From Apostichopus japonicus (Eukaryota; Echinodermata; Holothuroidea; Aspidochirotida; Stichopodidae): a stretch of 64,000 nucleotides of DNA. This document shows positions 1 through 9,302 of this stretch, one piece after another. Position 1 is the stretch's first letter; every line of letters begins with the position of its first letter. The notes beneath the pieces were generated by a model, which was not told the DNA's origin, did no database searches, and saw only the letters and a program-made list of their open reading frames with translations. The stretch covers positions 21,873,917 through 21,937,916 of the forward strand of contig NC_092571.1 in the NCBI RefSeq assembly GCF_037975245.1, written 5' to 3'. The position numbers and the translations under genes were made by a program.

Positions 1-312
1 TTACCGAAGGTAGCAAGCTGTGTGTGTGTATTTTCTGGGATCGATGGTGGTGTCCAACACTTTTGTTACATCTCATTCGAAACTAGGTCAGATTACCGGC
101 ATTATACGTTTCTTTTTGCGCGAGTCTTCGCACCCTATAAGTCCCCTTTATGCCAAGAGAGGAGATGCTTATCCAACCAATTTAACATAACCCTCTCTTA
201 CGCGAAGAGAACGATGAAACTCTTTTTAACAGTATTTTTATTGATGAGGATATTAGATAGACAGAGATTTCTTTCATCCATAAGATATGGACATTTTTCC
301 TCTCTCACTAAT

Positions 313-315
<3 letters not shown>
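1..315. other. Unassigned AT-rich sequence
   Basis: I recognise no gene, RNA or mobile element here. Open frames in this stretch run on into the (TA)n tract and translate it as Tyr-Ile repeats, so they are not genes. It may be host flank of the minus-strand retrotransposon to its right or part of an older repeat. Confidence 0.5.

Positions 316-392
<77 letters not shown>
316..392. repeat. (TA)n microsatellite
   Basis: An uninterrupted run of about 38 TA dinucleotides, seen directly. It lies next to the 3' tail of the minus-strand non-LTR element, so it may have grown from the tail or from the AT-rich target site. Confidence 0.97.
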
Positions 393-395
<3 letters not shown>

Positions 396-414
396 TTCAT
401 TCATTCATTCATTT
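391..414. repeat. (ATTC)n microsatellite
   Basis: Five ATTC units followed by ATTT, seen directly. On the minus strand this reads (GAAT)n, directly downstream of an A-rich stretch that ends the 3' UTR of the minus-strand non-LTR element. It is therefore plausibly that element's tail microsatellite. The two sister copies end in a CAAAT/TCAAA-type tail instead. Confidence 0.9.
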
Positions 415-457
415 ATTTGTTGTTTTTTTTTCACATAAATATTACAATGTGAATGGA

Positions 458-500
458 AGTCTTCTGAAAAGCCTATGCTGGCTTAACAAAACAGAAGACT
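458..500 (-). other. 3' UTR stem-loop of the CR1/Jockey-like element (copy A)
   Basis: A 9-bp outer stem pairs AGTCTTCTG (458-466) with CAGAAGACT (492-500). A 5-bp inner stem pairs AAGCC (469-473) with GGCTT (480-484). The same hairpin recurs in copy B at 2848-2884 with changed but still paired bases, which supports a real structural element. Non-LTR elements often use a 3' UTR hairpin for recognition by their own reverse transcriptase; that role is inferred here. Confidence 0.75.
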
Positions 501-604
501 CCCATGAAGAAAAGATAGAAAATAGTGAAAATAATGTTAATAACAATACGTATACGCTTCAATATGTGAATATGCTGCTATGCGACTATGCAGCTAAATC
601 ATAA

Positions 605-2773
605 TTAATAAGACATGATAATTTCTTTAGTAAGACATTTACTAAATGTGGAGTTTGTTTTCTTAGTTTTTAAAGTTATTGACAGCGAATTCCAAATTTT
701 GGTTGCACGGTTTCTGAGGCTTAACATACCAGTGCGTGTTTTGTATGATTTATAATGTGCGTTGCTAGCCGTTCTGGTATTATGATTATGGAAATCTGTG
801 TTGCTATTTATAAAATTTCGAAAACTGATTGGCAATGATCCATTCCAAGCCTTGTATGTAAATGTTGCAATATTAACTTTTATAATGTCATCTAATTTCA
901 ATAAATTGAGTTTCTTAAAGAGGGGGCTTGTATGTTCACGGGGTGCTGCGTGAGATATATGACGTATTGCACTCTTTTGAAGTATTTTAAGGTGACTTAA
1001 ATGAGAAACACTTGTACCAGACCAGATAATCAAGCAGTAATACAGATGTGGTGCTATTAAAGTTTGATAAAGCATTCTGAGTATATTCTGGGGGAGGAAA
1101 TGTTTTAGCTTTGCTAAAATTCCTGCACCTCTTGCAAACTTTTGTAATATGGTCACTCCATGAAAGTTTACTATCAATATTAACCCCTAGTAATTTAGTA
1201 GTTGATACTTGTTTCATTACTTTACCGTCCATTATTATGTCATTATTCCAGTTAAGCGTTCTTCTTCCATTAAATACTATATAGTTAGTTTTGTCTGCAT
1301 TAAGTGATAACTTATTAGCAGCAAACCAGTTAGTAAATTTAGTTAATTCAGTAGAGACAGTATCATGTATTCTATGTACGTTTTCGAACTCGAAGAAAAT
1401 ATTGGTATCATCAGCAAACAAAATAGTCTTGGCAATTTTTGACACCTGGCAAATGTCATTGACATATATTATGAACAACAGTGGTCCTAATATTGAGCCC
1501 TGTGGAACACCACAACGGGTTACAGCGTGTTCGGATTTAGAGTTTTTATATGAAGTATACTGATGTCTATTGGATAAATAGCTGCTCAACCAGTCAAGGG
1601 TTGTTCCCCTTACACCATACAAAGATAATTTACTTAGCAAAATGGTATGGTCAATAGTATCAAATGCCTTGGAGAGATCGAGGAACACTCCAATACATAT
1701 TTTGGTATTATCAAGACTAGTACATATTTTTTCAATAGCATTTGCCGAAGCAAGTTCTGTAGAATGTTTTGGGCGGAAGCCGTATTGATCATTGCACAGG
1801 ATATTAAACTTGGTTAGAAACTTAAAGATACGATTGTACATAAGCCTTTCAATAATTTTTGAAAAACATGATAATAAAGAAATAGGACGGTAATTTTCAT
1901 ATACATCTTGGTCACCTTTTTTAAAAATTGGTATAACCTTAGCAATCTTTAGTTTATCTGGAAATGTACCAGAAGTAAAACATAAATTACAAATATGAGT
2001 CAATGGTTTGGCGATAAAGTGAATAACATTTCTTATTATATCTGGTTTAAAATCGTCATATCCCGCTGCTTTTCTTGATTTCAGGCTGGAAATAGCAACT
2101 ATTGAAAGTTCTTCCTCACTGACAGGATTAATGAACATAGAGTGACTGTTTCTGTTATTATTATGAATAAGATATTCTGTACTACCTTTATTTGTAATAT
2201 TTCTTGCAAGTGAGGGTCCAATGTTTACAAAATATTTGTTAAAGTAGCTGACAATGTCATTCTCGTTGCTGATTTCTTGATCACCAGTTTTAAAAGCAGC
2301 AGGATATCCACCTTTTTTCGGTTGGTGTTTAGAACTTCGTTTATTGTATTCCAAGTTACACTTATATTATTTCTATTATTTTTGAATTTATCATAGAAAT
2401 ACAATCTGTTAGAAAATCTAATAAAATGGTTAAGCTTATTGCGATAATGCTTATACGTAGCCTTGTTAACATCAGTAGGTGCTGTTAAATAACTTTTAAA
2501 GAGCTTGTTCTTTCTTTTGATAGATGTCAACATTCCAGTTGTAATCCATGGATGTTTCTTTTTACGTCGTTTCCTTTTGCTTACATAACATATTGGAAAA
2601 CAATTATTATAGGTATAATTAAAGGATTCAAAGAAAGGTGTCTTAAGCAGATTAACATCAGTTTGGCTTAAAACATCGTTCCAGTTTTTGTTTTCGATTT
2701 CATAGTTAAAACGCCTGATTTTATCTGGTTTATAATTTCGCCTGTACATGAAGTTCATTGGTCTGTTATTCTT
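605..2773 (-). pseudogene. Non-LTR reverse transcriptase (ORF2-like), frameshifted
   Basis: This is the remains of an ORF2-type protein that would copy its own RNA at a nicked target. Three minus-strand pieces join in order. 2773-2313 is the basic linker after the lost endonuclease, ending in NTINEVLNTNRK. 2312-1140 is the RT palm and fingers. 1140-605 is the thumb and C-terminal region. Visible RT motifs are KAAGYDD, ENYRPISLL, QYGFRP, LDLSKAFD (first catalytic Asp, about 1665-1690), GVPQGSILGP and FADD (catalytic Asp pair, 1407-1418), so the active-site residues survive. Two frameshifts break it: one in a T6 run at 2313-2318 (A6 on the coding strand), and one near 1131-1140. The endonuclease domain is missing. 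The copy is therefore dead, although lightly damaged. Confidence 0.9.
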
Positions 2774-2776
2774 GGT

Positions 2777-3045
2777 AGGAATTTGGTTTGATTTGATTTG
2801 GTTTATTTTGTTTTTTTTTTCACGTGCAAATATACAAGGTGAAAGGAAGTCTTCTATAAAGCATACAATAGCTTATAGAAGACTCCCTGAAGAAAGAAAA
2901 GAGAAGAAAAAATTAAAAATCAAATTAAACGTTTCGACAATAAATCAATTATATGATATTTTAGTTAATATGATTAAGCCATTTACTAAATGTGGAGCTT
3001 GTTTTCTTAGTTTTTAAAGTTATTGACAGTGAATTCCAAATTTTG
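2777..3045 (-). mobile_element. 3'-end fragment of the same CR1/Jockey-like family (copy B)
   Basis: The stretch 2975-3045 matches the end of the ORF in copy A (about 635-698), including a shared TTTACTAAATGTGGAG-like string and a shared TTAAAGTTATTGACAG string. 2810-2906 matches copy A's 3' UTR, including the hairpin. On the minus strand it ends in an A-run and a CAAAT/TCAAA-type tail (about 2777-2820). Similarity to copy A stops sharply at 3045, the 5' truncation point. The tail abuts the 5' end of copy A, so it either inserted there or marks a rearrangement. No clear target duplication is visible. Confidence 0.85.
2848..2884 (-). other. 3' UTR stem-loop, copy B
   Basis: AGTCTTCTATAA(A)GC at 2848-2862 pairs with GCTTATAGAAGACT at 2871-2884, with one bulged A and loop ATACAATA. 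It is longer and better paired than the copy A hairpin (458-500). Confidence 0.8.
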
Positions 3046-3052
3046 AATTATT

Positions 3053-3097
3053 GGTAACTTTAAAAAGAGAGATTGTATAATTGAGGATTAGCTTCAG
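3053..3097. repeat. Direct-plus-inverted junction repeat left of the DIRS-like fragment
   Basis: GGTAACTTTAAAAA at 3053-3066 is an exact direct copy of 3826-3839. The next 27 bp (3071-3097, after GAGA) is the exact reverse complement of 3840-3866. The fragment at 3099-3825 is therefore bordered on its left by a direct and then an inverted copy of the sequence on its right. This looks like a fold-back or template-switch junction made at insertion or during repair. Confidence 0.85.
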
Positions 3098-3098
3098 A

Positions 3099-3550
3099 AA
3101 ACTACTCAAACCTATTCTGGCTGAGCTCAGGAAATTGGGTATTTCTTGCCTGAGCTACATTGATGATATTTATATCCAGGCTAATACCAAAAGTGCATGT
3201 GTTTCTGCAGTGCATACGCCTATTATTCAGTACCTATTAGTTCTTTAAGTCGAAAATTTTTGAGACTTGCGTTCAAAGACAAACTTTATCAGTATACTTG
3301 CCTACAAAATGGGATGGCCTCAGCACCTCGCATTTTTACTAAACTACTCAAACCTATTCTGGCTGAGCTCAGGAAATTGGGTATTTCTTGCCTGAGCTAC
3401 ATTGATGATATTTATATCCAGGCTTTTTTTATTTTCAAAGTATGGAAATTAAGAATGTTATGTTATCCTTTGTACCAAGTGGTTATGAAATTACCTCAGT
3501 TCTTGTTTAAAAAGAAAAGAAATGTTTCTGTTGCTCAGCAAGCAAATTAA
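3099..3550 (+). pseudogene. DIRS-like reverse transcriptase fragment with internal duplication
   Basis: The frame from 3197 reads AYYSVPIS, then KFLRLAF, GMASAPRIFTKLLKPIL and SYIDDIYIQ. This is the order and spacing of the RT palm in DIRS/Ngaro-type elements, with the YIDD catalytic motif at about 3400-3411. An 84-bp piece covering LLKPIL to IYIQ occurs twice, at 3099-3182 and 3341-3424 (offset 242). The first copy continues into a plausible downstream RT sequence (ANTKSACVSAV). The second is preceded by plausible upstream RT sequence but runs into unrelated sequence after 3424. The order is thus scrambled by a partial tandem duplication and the frames differ between copies. It is not functional. 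Confidence 0.75.
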
Positions 3551-3645
3551 AAAAGATACAAACTTTGAATTTGTGTTCGTTTGTAATCTTTCTGTTCGTA
3601 TGCGCTTGAACACTGCTTTGAAATCTCAAGTAGTTCCGTAGTGAA

Positions 3646-3725
3646 GTGTAATGGGGAAGTAGAATCGTTAAATTAAACGAGACCATAGGTTGAAGTTTGA
3701 TTGAGATTCTACTGAGACATTACAC
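3646..3725. repeat. Nested inverted repeat (long hairpin)
   Basis: GTGTAATG (3646-3653) pairs perfectly with CATTACAC (3718-3725). GTAGAATC (3659-3666) pairs perfectly with GATTCTAC (3705-3712). The two stems are separated by symmetric 5-nt internal loops and close a 38-nt loop. It may be part of a terminal inverted repeat of the DIRS-like element, which is an inference. Confidence 0.8.
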
Positions 3726-3823
3726 GAACGAAGGGATTACTTGCCCTCCCATGTAATGCATTCTCATGCAGGATTATTATCACATAATTTTCCCTCCCAG
3801 AAGTTCGTGGTGTTCAATCGCAT

Positions 3824-6800
3824 ATGGTAACTTTAAAAACTGAAGCTAATCCTCAATTATACAATCAATACAATTATACAACAAAACAAATTGACTACGA
3901 GAAATACAAAGCTCAAAAATTCTCCGATTACGACTGTACCCATTTTAAAAACCTAGAAGATGAGTCGAACCAACGTTCATTAAGAGAATTACAAGGAACC
4001 TTCCTCAGGTCTAAAATTCAGTGGCACGAGGAGGGTGAAAAATCAACAAAGTTTTTCTTTAATCTTGAAAAATCAACGAAAAAAATGAAGGTAATGAAAC
4101 TGCTAACTGACCAGAGCTTAATCATCACCGATCAACACGAAATTATGAAAGAACAAGTAAAGTTTTATACTAACCTCTACCAAGCCGGAGAAACCGACAA
4201 CGAATCGCGGAATCAGATACTTTGTGAACTCAGAAGATTTCTCTCGCCAATGGACGATGAAGCATGTGAAGCAAATATTTCATTAGATGAGTTGAAAGCC
4301 GCTCTGTTAGCAATGGAACCGAACAAAAGTCCAGGACTAGATGGACTAACTGCTGAATTTTACAAAGTGTTTTGGCGGGATTTTATCGATATTTTTACTA
4401 GACTCATTGAGACATCATTCCATGACAACGAACTCTTTGAATCCATGAAAATAAGTATACTTACCCTTATACCCAAGAAAGGAGATCTTCGTAGTTTAAA
4501 TAATTGGAGGCCAATAAGCCTCTCAAATGTCGATTACAAAATGATTGCAAAAGCCTGCCAAACGAATCACAAGTATCAGTAAGAATATTATTTCAGAAGA
4601 TCAAACGTGTTGTATTCAATCAAGAGATATTTCTGAAAACGTGCTTAGTATGCAAAATGTAATTGAGTATGTAAATTCATATAATAAACCAGGTTTTATT
4701 CTTAAAATAGACCACTATAAAGCCTTTGACAGAGTTGACCATAAATACCTCTTCGAAGTCGCTGAAAAATTGGGTTTTGGCCCTAAGCTCCTAAAATGGA
4801 TCAAACTGTTTTTTACCAATATCGAGGGCCGAATCAAGCACAATGGTTATATATCCGATCCCTTCCCTGTCAAAAGGGGAGTTCGGCAGGGCTGCCCACT
4901 CTCAGCCATGCTCTATGTTCTCTGTGCCGAACCGTTTCTTGGAGCTATAATTAATTGTCCATATATTCATGGTATTAAATTTTGTGAAGTCGAAGCCAAA
5001 ATTTTTCAGCACGCGGACGACACTACCTTTTTCGTGTCTAGTATCACAAGTATTTATTCTATTTTTAACATCATTAAATTGTATGAACGTGCTTCTGGCT
5101 CTAGTTGTAATATTGATAAAACTAAATTACTTAGCATTGGGTGCAGCCATGTTAATCCCAGCAATTTCGACTTCCCTGTGAGGAAAGATTTCATTACAGT
5201 ATTAGGTGTTGCTATTGGTAACGATAAAAAATCAATCGAAAACGAAAATTGGGAGAAAAAAGTTACCTCCTGCCGTAAATTACTAAATACCTTTTTACCT
5301 TTTAAATACCTTTTAAATTATCTTTTAAGGGTAAATCTCTCATTATAAATTCGCTCATCGTAACTCGCTTAGTATATTTGACCACTGTTTTACCAGTCCC
5401 TGATTGGTTTATCACCACATTACGTCAGAGTGTAGTCGATTTTATCTGGAGAGGTAAAAAACCTTCTTTTAAGTATCTTAACTTGCTTTTACCAATCTAC
5501 AGAGGGGGATTCAGTTTGAGCGACATTGAATTAACAAGCGATGCTCTTAGAATTAAATTTTGTAGTCAGATATTAAGCAATAACATTAATATTAAATTAC
5601 AAAAATTAATGTTGTATTTTTTTAATATGTATGAAGATATGAGCCTTGGGCGTGGTATCTTTCAAATTACTCCTAACCGCAAGTCTGTTCATAAGCTAAG
5701 CCCGTATTACACATGTGAACTCATGTTAGCATGGGATCGGCTAATTCAAGGCCGTTTCTGGCTACCAAGAGACCAGAGAAGACATCCTCAATCAACCTAT
5801 CTTTAGTAATACCCTGATTGTTGACAATGATAGTCAAACACTTTTTAATCGTCACTTCATTAAAGGTGGTATCGTTTCTGTAAGTGTTCTGATGTATGAG
5901 ATTATACCCACTTCTCTGCCAGCCAAGGCCGTGCATGAGTGCATTGAGCTTGCTAATCCTGATAATCCCCTTACAGTAACCGATGTTCAGAATTATTTTG
6001 ATTTGATTTGATTTATTTGTTTTTCACGTGTAAATTTACAGTGTGAAGGAAGTCTTCCAAAAAGCGTACAACAGCTTAACAAAATTATATCGATGTCATT
6101 CTCCACGCCTTCCCCTCTGACTGGTTAGGTGATATATTTTCTTCTGATGCAATTGTATCTACGCAAATTGACTATAATCCTACTGTAAAATTTCAAAATG
6201 GCAAAAACATTATAGATGCCTCCTCAGTTTCGTGCAGAATAGCTTCACGCCTTTTGCGTGACAATCTTAACACATCGCCCAAGGGCGAAGAATACTGGAA
6301 GCAGCATTTTCCCAGTCTTGATTTTTCTAATAGATGGAGTAACATATATCGTTCTCCAAAGTGTTTTTTTGACGCCGATATCGACTTCAAAGTATTACAT
6401 AATATTCTTTACACTAACGACAAATTGTACAAGTTTGGATTAACCGGTTCTCCTTACTGCACCTTTTGCAAAGCCGCGCACGAAAGTACTATTCATCTTT
6501 TTATTGAGTGTTCTGAAGTCGAAAATGTATGGCACTTTTTGGTTAATAAGTTGCATACTTTACAACCGGTAGTTAATTTTGATGAATGGAAGGGGTTGTC
6601 CCTTCTGGGTCATTTTTGGCCGTAAAAACAACTGTATTGTAGGAATTTTGTGTGACTTCATCTTCAATACATATAAGTGTACAATTTGGAATTGCAGAAT
6701 ATCCCGCCTCAATAATAACTATCTTTGTAATATTGAAAAAGTTTTTCACAATGTACTCAAGAAGAAAATTCGGTTACTTTTTGATGTGTACTATCACAAA

Positions 6801-6899
6801 TACAATACCTCACGGTTTTTTAATATATTTACACAGAACGATATTGTGCTCTCTAAGAAAGAATCGAACAGCTATACTTACTATCTGGATAGAGGTTAA
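3824..6899 (+). pseudogene. L1/Tx1-like ORF2 (linker, reverse transcriptase, C-terminal domain), broken
   Basis: This is a decayed ORF2 that once coded for target-primed reverse transcription. In order: a linker with SKIQWHEEGEKSTKFFFNLE (about 4008-4070), KSPGLDGLTAEFY (about 4327-4365), LIPKKGDLRSLNNWRPISL, motif A KIDHYKAFD (about 4703-4730), RGVRQGCPLSAMLY, the catalytic HADD (about 5010-5024), and LGVAIG. After these come LPVPDWF and the C-terminal tail with a CxxC...H zinc-knuckle-like stretch (YCTFCKAAHESTIH, about 6455-6500). I see frameshifts near 4550, 5305, 5755 and 6615, plus the 92-bp insertion at 5997-6088. The frame ends at the stop at 6897-6899. Both catalytic Asp sites are intact, so decay came after loss of the 5' part. 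Confidence 0.88.
5991..6088 (-). mobile_element. CR1/Jockey-like 3' tail insertion (copy C) with target-site duplication
   Basis: Inside the L1/Tx1-like coding region, 5997-6082 (86 bp) matches the 3' UTR end of copies A and B: a TCAAA-type tail, an A-rich stretch, TTTTTCACGTG, and part of the hairpin. It is flanked by AATTAT at 5991-5996 and 6083-6088, a 6-bp target-site duplication. Without the insert and one repeat, the reading frame on the left continues into the one on the right, which proves the nesting order. It is a very short, 5'-truncated target-primed insertion of the minus-strand family. Confidence 0.9.
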
Positions 6900-7173
6900 T
6901 TTGTATACAATACGTGTTGACGTAATCAGGGTCTGGTCTTTTGACTTTGCTTTAGACATTGTTGTCTTTTGTATATAATTTCTTATGTCTGTGGTGTTTA
7001 GTATTTTAGTTTTCTCTTAACCTAAACATGGGTAAATGTTAAGGTAATTATTAATTAATGTTCTAGTTGAATCAAATCATACTTAAGTTTTAATTCTGTA
7101 AAAATTACCCTTGAAAATAATATTGTCAATGGGTAAGCCAGTGGGCTCATCTCCCAATAAAAGAGGAAAAAAA
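6900..7173 (+). other. 3' UTR of the L1/Tx1-like element
   Basis: This AT-rich non-coding stretch follows the ORF2 stop. It carries no further recognisable domain. It contains the polyadenylation signal at 7156-7161 and ends in seven A residues at 7167-7173. Confidence 0.7.
7156..7161 (+). terminator. Polyadenylation signal AATAAA of the L1/Tx1-like element
   Basis: A canonical AATAAA lies 5 bp before an A7 run (7167-7173), at the expected end of the element. The distance is short for a normal cleavage site, so the A-run may be the genomic remnant of a short tail or part of a longer eroded one. Confidence 0.6.
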
Positions 7174-7490
7174 TGGCGTGGCTCACTGTACGAGCTGATG
7201 ATCGGGACTCTCTTTTGCATTCGTGGTTCGAACCCCGGTGACGTCTTTTGCCGATCTTTTACAGCTCGTGCCTACACGGGGAGCTGTAAGTATCAGTTAA
7301 TCCACCTAATATCTCAGTCCATACGGTGGCGCGATGGCTCCGCGCACTGTACGAGCTAATGATCGAGACTCTCTTTTGCATCCGTGATTCGAACCCCGGT
7401 GATTACGTCTTTTGCCGAACTTTTACAGCTCGTGCCTACACGGGGAGCTGTAAGTATTAGTTAATCCACCTAATATCTCAGTCCATACGG
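7174..7490 (+). repeat. Two degenerate left-edge monomers
   Basis: Monomer 1 (7174-7326, 153 bp) lacks 3 bp and 5 bp inside its A-box/D-arm region and has a shortened GGTGACGTC. Monomer 2 (7327-7490, 164 bp) has a B box changed to GATTCGAACCC. Both keep a perfect 9-bp inverted repeat TTACAGCTC/GAGCTGTAA that the rest of the array has lost by CTC to CAAG changes. This fits the usual rule that array edges escape homogenisation. Confidence 0.85.
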
Positions 7491-8972
7491 TGGCGCGATG
7501 GCTCCGCGCACTGTACGAGCTGATGATCGAGACTCTCTTTTGCATCCGTGGTTCGAACCCCGGTGATTACGTCTTTTGCCGATCTTTTACAGCAAGTGCC
7601 TACACGGGGAGCTGTAAGTATTAGTTAATCCAACTAATATCTCAGTCCATACGGTGGCGCGATGGCTCCGCGCACTGTGCGAGCTGACGATCGAGACTCG
7701 CTTTTGCATCCGTGGTTCGAACCCCGGGTGATGACGTCTTTTGCCGATCTTTTACAGCAAGTGCCTACACGGGGAGCTGTAAGTATTAGTTAATCCACCT
7801 AATACCTCAGTCCATACGGTGGCGCGATGGCTCCGCGCACTGTGCGAGCTGATGATCGAGACTCTCTTTTGCATCCGAGGTTCGAACCCCGGGTGATGAC
7901 GTCTTTTGCCGATCTTTTACAGCAAGTGCCTACACGGGGAGCTGTAAGTATTAGTTAATCCAACTAATATCTCAGTCCATACGGTGGCGCGATGGCTCCG
8001 CGCACTGTGCGAGCTGACGACCGAGACTCGCTTTTGCATCCGTGGTTCGAACCCCGGGTGATGACGTCTTTTGCCGATCTTTTACAGCAAGTGCCTACAC
8101 GGGGAGCTGTAAGTATTAGTAAATCCACCTAATATCTCAGTCCATACGGTGGCGCGATGGCTCCGCGCACTGTGCGAGCTGACGACCGAGACTCGCTTTT
8201 GCATCCGTGGTTCGAACCCCGGGTGATGACGTCTTTTGCCGATCTTTTACAGCAAGTGCCTACACGGGGAGCTGTAAGTATTAGTTAATCCAACTAATAT
8301 CTCAGTCCATACGGTGGCGCGATGGCTCCGCGCACTGTGCGAGCTGACGATCGAGACTCGCTTTTGCATCCGTGGTTCGAACCCCGGGTGATGACGTCTT
8401 TTGCCGATCTTTTACAGCAAGTGCCTACACGGGGAGCTGTAAGTATTAGTTAATCCAACTAATATCTCAGTCCATACGGTGGCGCGATGGCTCCGCGCAC
8501 TGTGCGAGCTGACGATCGAGACTCGCTTTTGCATCCGTGGTTCGAACCCCGGGTGATGACGTCTTTTGCCGATCTTTTACAGCAAGTGCCTACACGGGGA
8601 GCTGTAAGTATTAGTTAATCCAACTAATATCTCAGTCCATACGGTGACGCGATGGCTCCGCGCACTGTGCGAGCTGACGACCGAGACTCGCTTTTGCATC
8701 CGTGGTTCGAACCCCGGTGATTACGTCTTTTGCCGATCTTTTACAGCAAGTGCCTACACGGGGAGCTGTAAGTATTAGTTAATCCAACTAATATCTCAGT
8801 CCATACGGTGGCGCGATGGCTCCGCGCACTGTGCGAGCTGACGACCGAGACTCGCTTTTGCATCCGTGGTTCGAACCCCGGTGATTACGTCTTTTGTCGA
8901 TCTTTTACAGCAAGTGCCTATACTGGCAGCTGTAAGTATTAGTTAATCCACCTAATATCTCAGTCCATACAG

Positions 8973-9302
8973 TGGCGCGATGGCTTGGCGCGTTGTACGA
9001 GCTGATGATCGAGACTCTCTTTTGCATCCGTGGTTCGAACCCCGGGTGATGACGTCTTTTGCCGATCTTTTACAGCAAGTGCCTACACGGGGAGCTGTAA
9101 GTATTAGTTAATCCACCTAATATCTCAGTCCATACAGTGGCGCGATGGCTTGGCGCACTGTACGAGCTGATGATCGAGACTATCTTTTGCATCCGTGGTT
9201 CGAACCCCGGGTGATGACGTCTTTTGCCGATCTTTTACAGCAAGTGCCTACACTGGCAGCTGTAAGTATTAGTTAATCCACCTAATATCTCAGTCCATAC
9301 GG
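8973..9302 (+). repeat. Two core-type monomers inside the edge subfamily
   Basis: Exactly two monomers (330 bp) carry the core markers CAGTGG, GGCTTGGCGC and TACGAGCTGATGATC, while both neighbours are edge type. The likely cause is gene conversion or unequal exchange from the core. Confidence 0.8.

Larger units (their letters stand above)
393..2778 (-). mobile_element. CR1/Jockey-like non-LTR retrotransposon, 5'-truncated (copy A)
   Basis: The minus-strand element is made of the linker and reverse transcriptase of an ORF2-type polyprotein, a stop at 605-607, a 3' UTR with a stem-loop (458-500), an A-rich tail and an (ATTC)n/(TA)n end. The apurinic endonuclease domain expected upstream of the linker is absent, so the copy is 5'-truncated or cut near 2773-2778, where the tail of a sister copy (2777-3045) abuts it. 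I assign it to the CR1/Jockey side of the non-LTR tree from the RT motifs. The exact clade needs a phylogeny. The left boundary is approximate because the tail merges into microsatellite. Confidence 0.85.
3099..3825 (+). mobile_element. DIRS-like retrotransposon fragment, rearranged
   Basis: This fragment holds part of a DIRS-type reverse transcriptase (3099-3550), then about 275 bp of non-coding sequence containing a nested inverted repeat (3646-3725). No RNase H, methyltransferase or tyrosine recombinase is visible, so most of a DIRS element is gone. It sits between the repeated flanks at 3053-3097 and 3826-3866 of the L1/Tx1-like element, suggesting insertion or capture there. 3551-3645 and 3726-3825 show nothing further that I can name. 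Confidence 0.65.
3826..7173 (+). mobile_element. L1/Tx1-like non-LTR retrotransposon, 5'-truncated
   Basis: The plus-strand element contains the linker, RT and C-terminal region of an ORF2 of the L1/Tx1 group, then a 3' UTR (6900-7173) with AATAAA and a 7-A run. ORF1, the endonuclease and any 5' UTR are missing. The left end is involved in the direct/inverted junction with the DIRS-like fragment, so some of the element may also lie just left of 3053. A tail of another element sits inside it at 5997-6082. Its A-run is followed immediately by the first satellite monomer. Confidence 0.85.

Noticed and set aside
22-604. Two plus-strand ORFs over the (TA)n tract
   Set aside because: They translate the microsatellite as Tyr-Ile repeats, and the second lies antisense to the 3' UTR of the minus-strand element.
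1291-1563. Plus-strand ORF inside the CR1/Jockey-like RT
   Set aside because: It is the antisense shadow of a clear RT with the FADD and LDLSKAFD motifs.
2700-2790. Target-site duplication for copy B (TTGGTA near 2774 and 3051)
   Set aside because: The match is short, is not at the inferred element ends, and the surrounding junction is rearranged.
7111-7359. Plus-strand ORF across the retrotransposon/satellite junction
   Set aside because: It starts in the 3' UTR and runs through degenerate monomers 1 and 2, with no recognisable domain. It is open only because these edge monomers are shortened.
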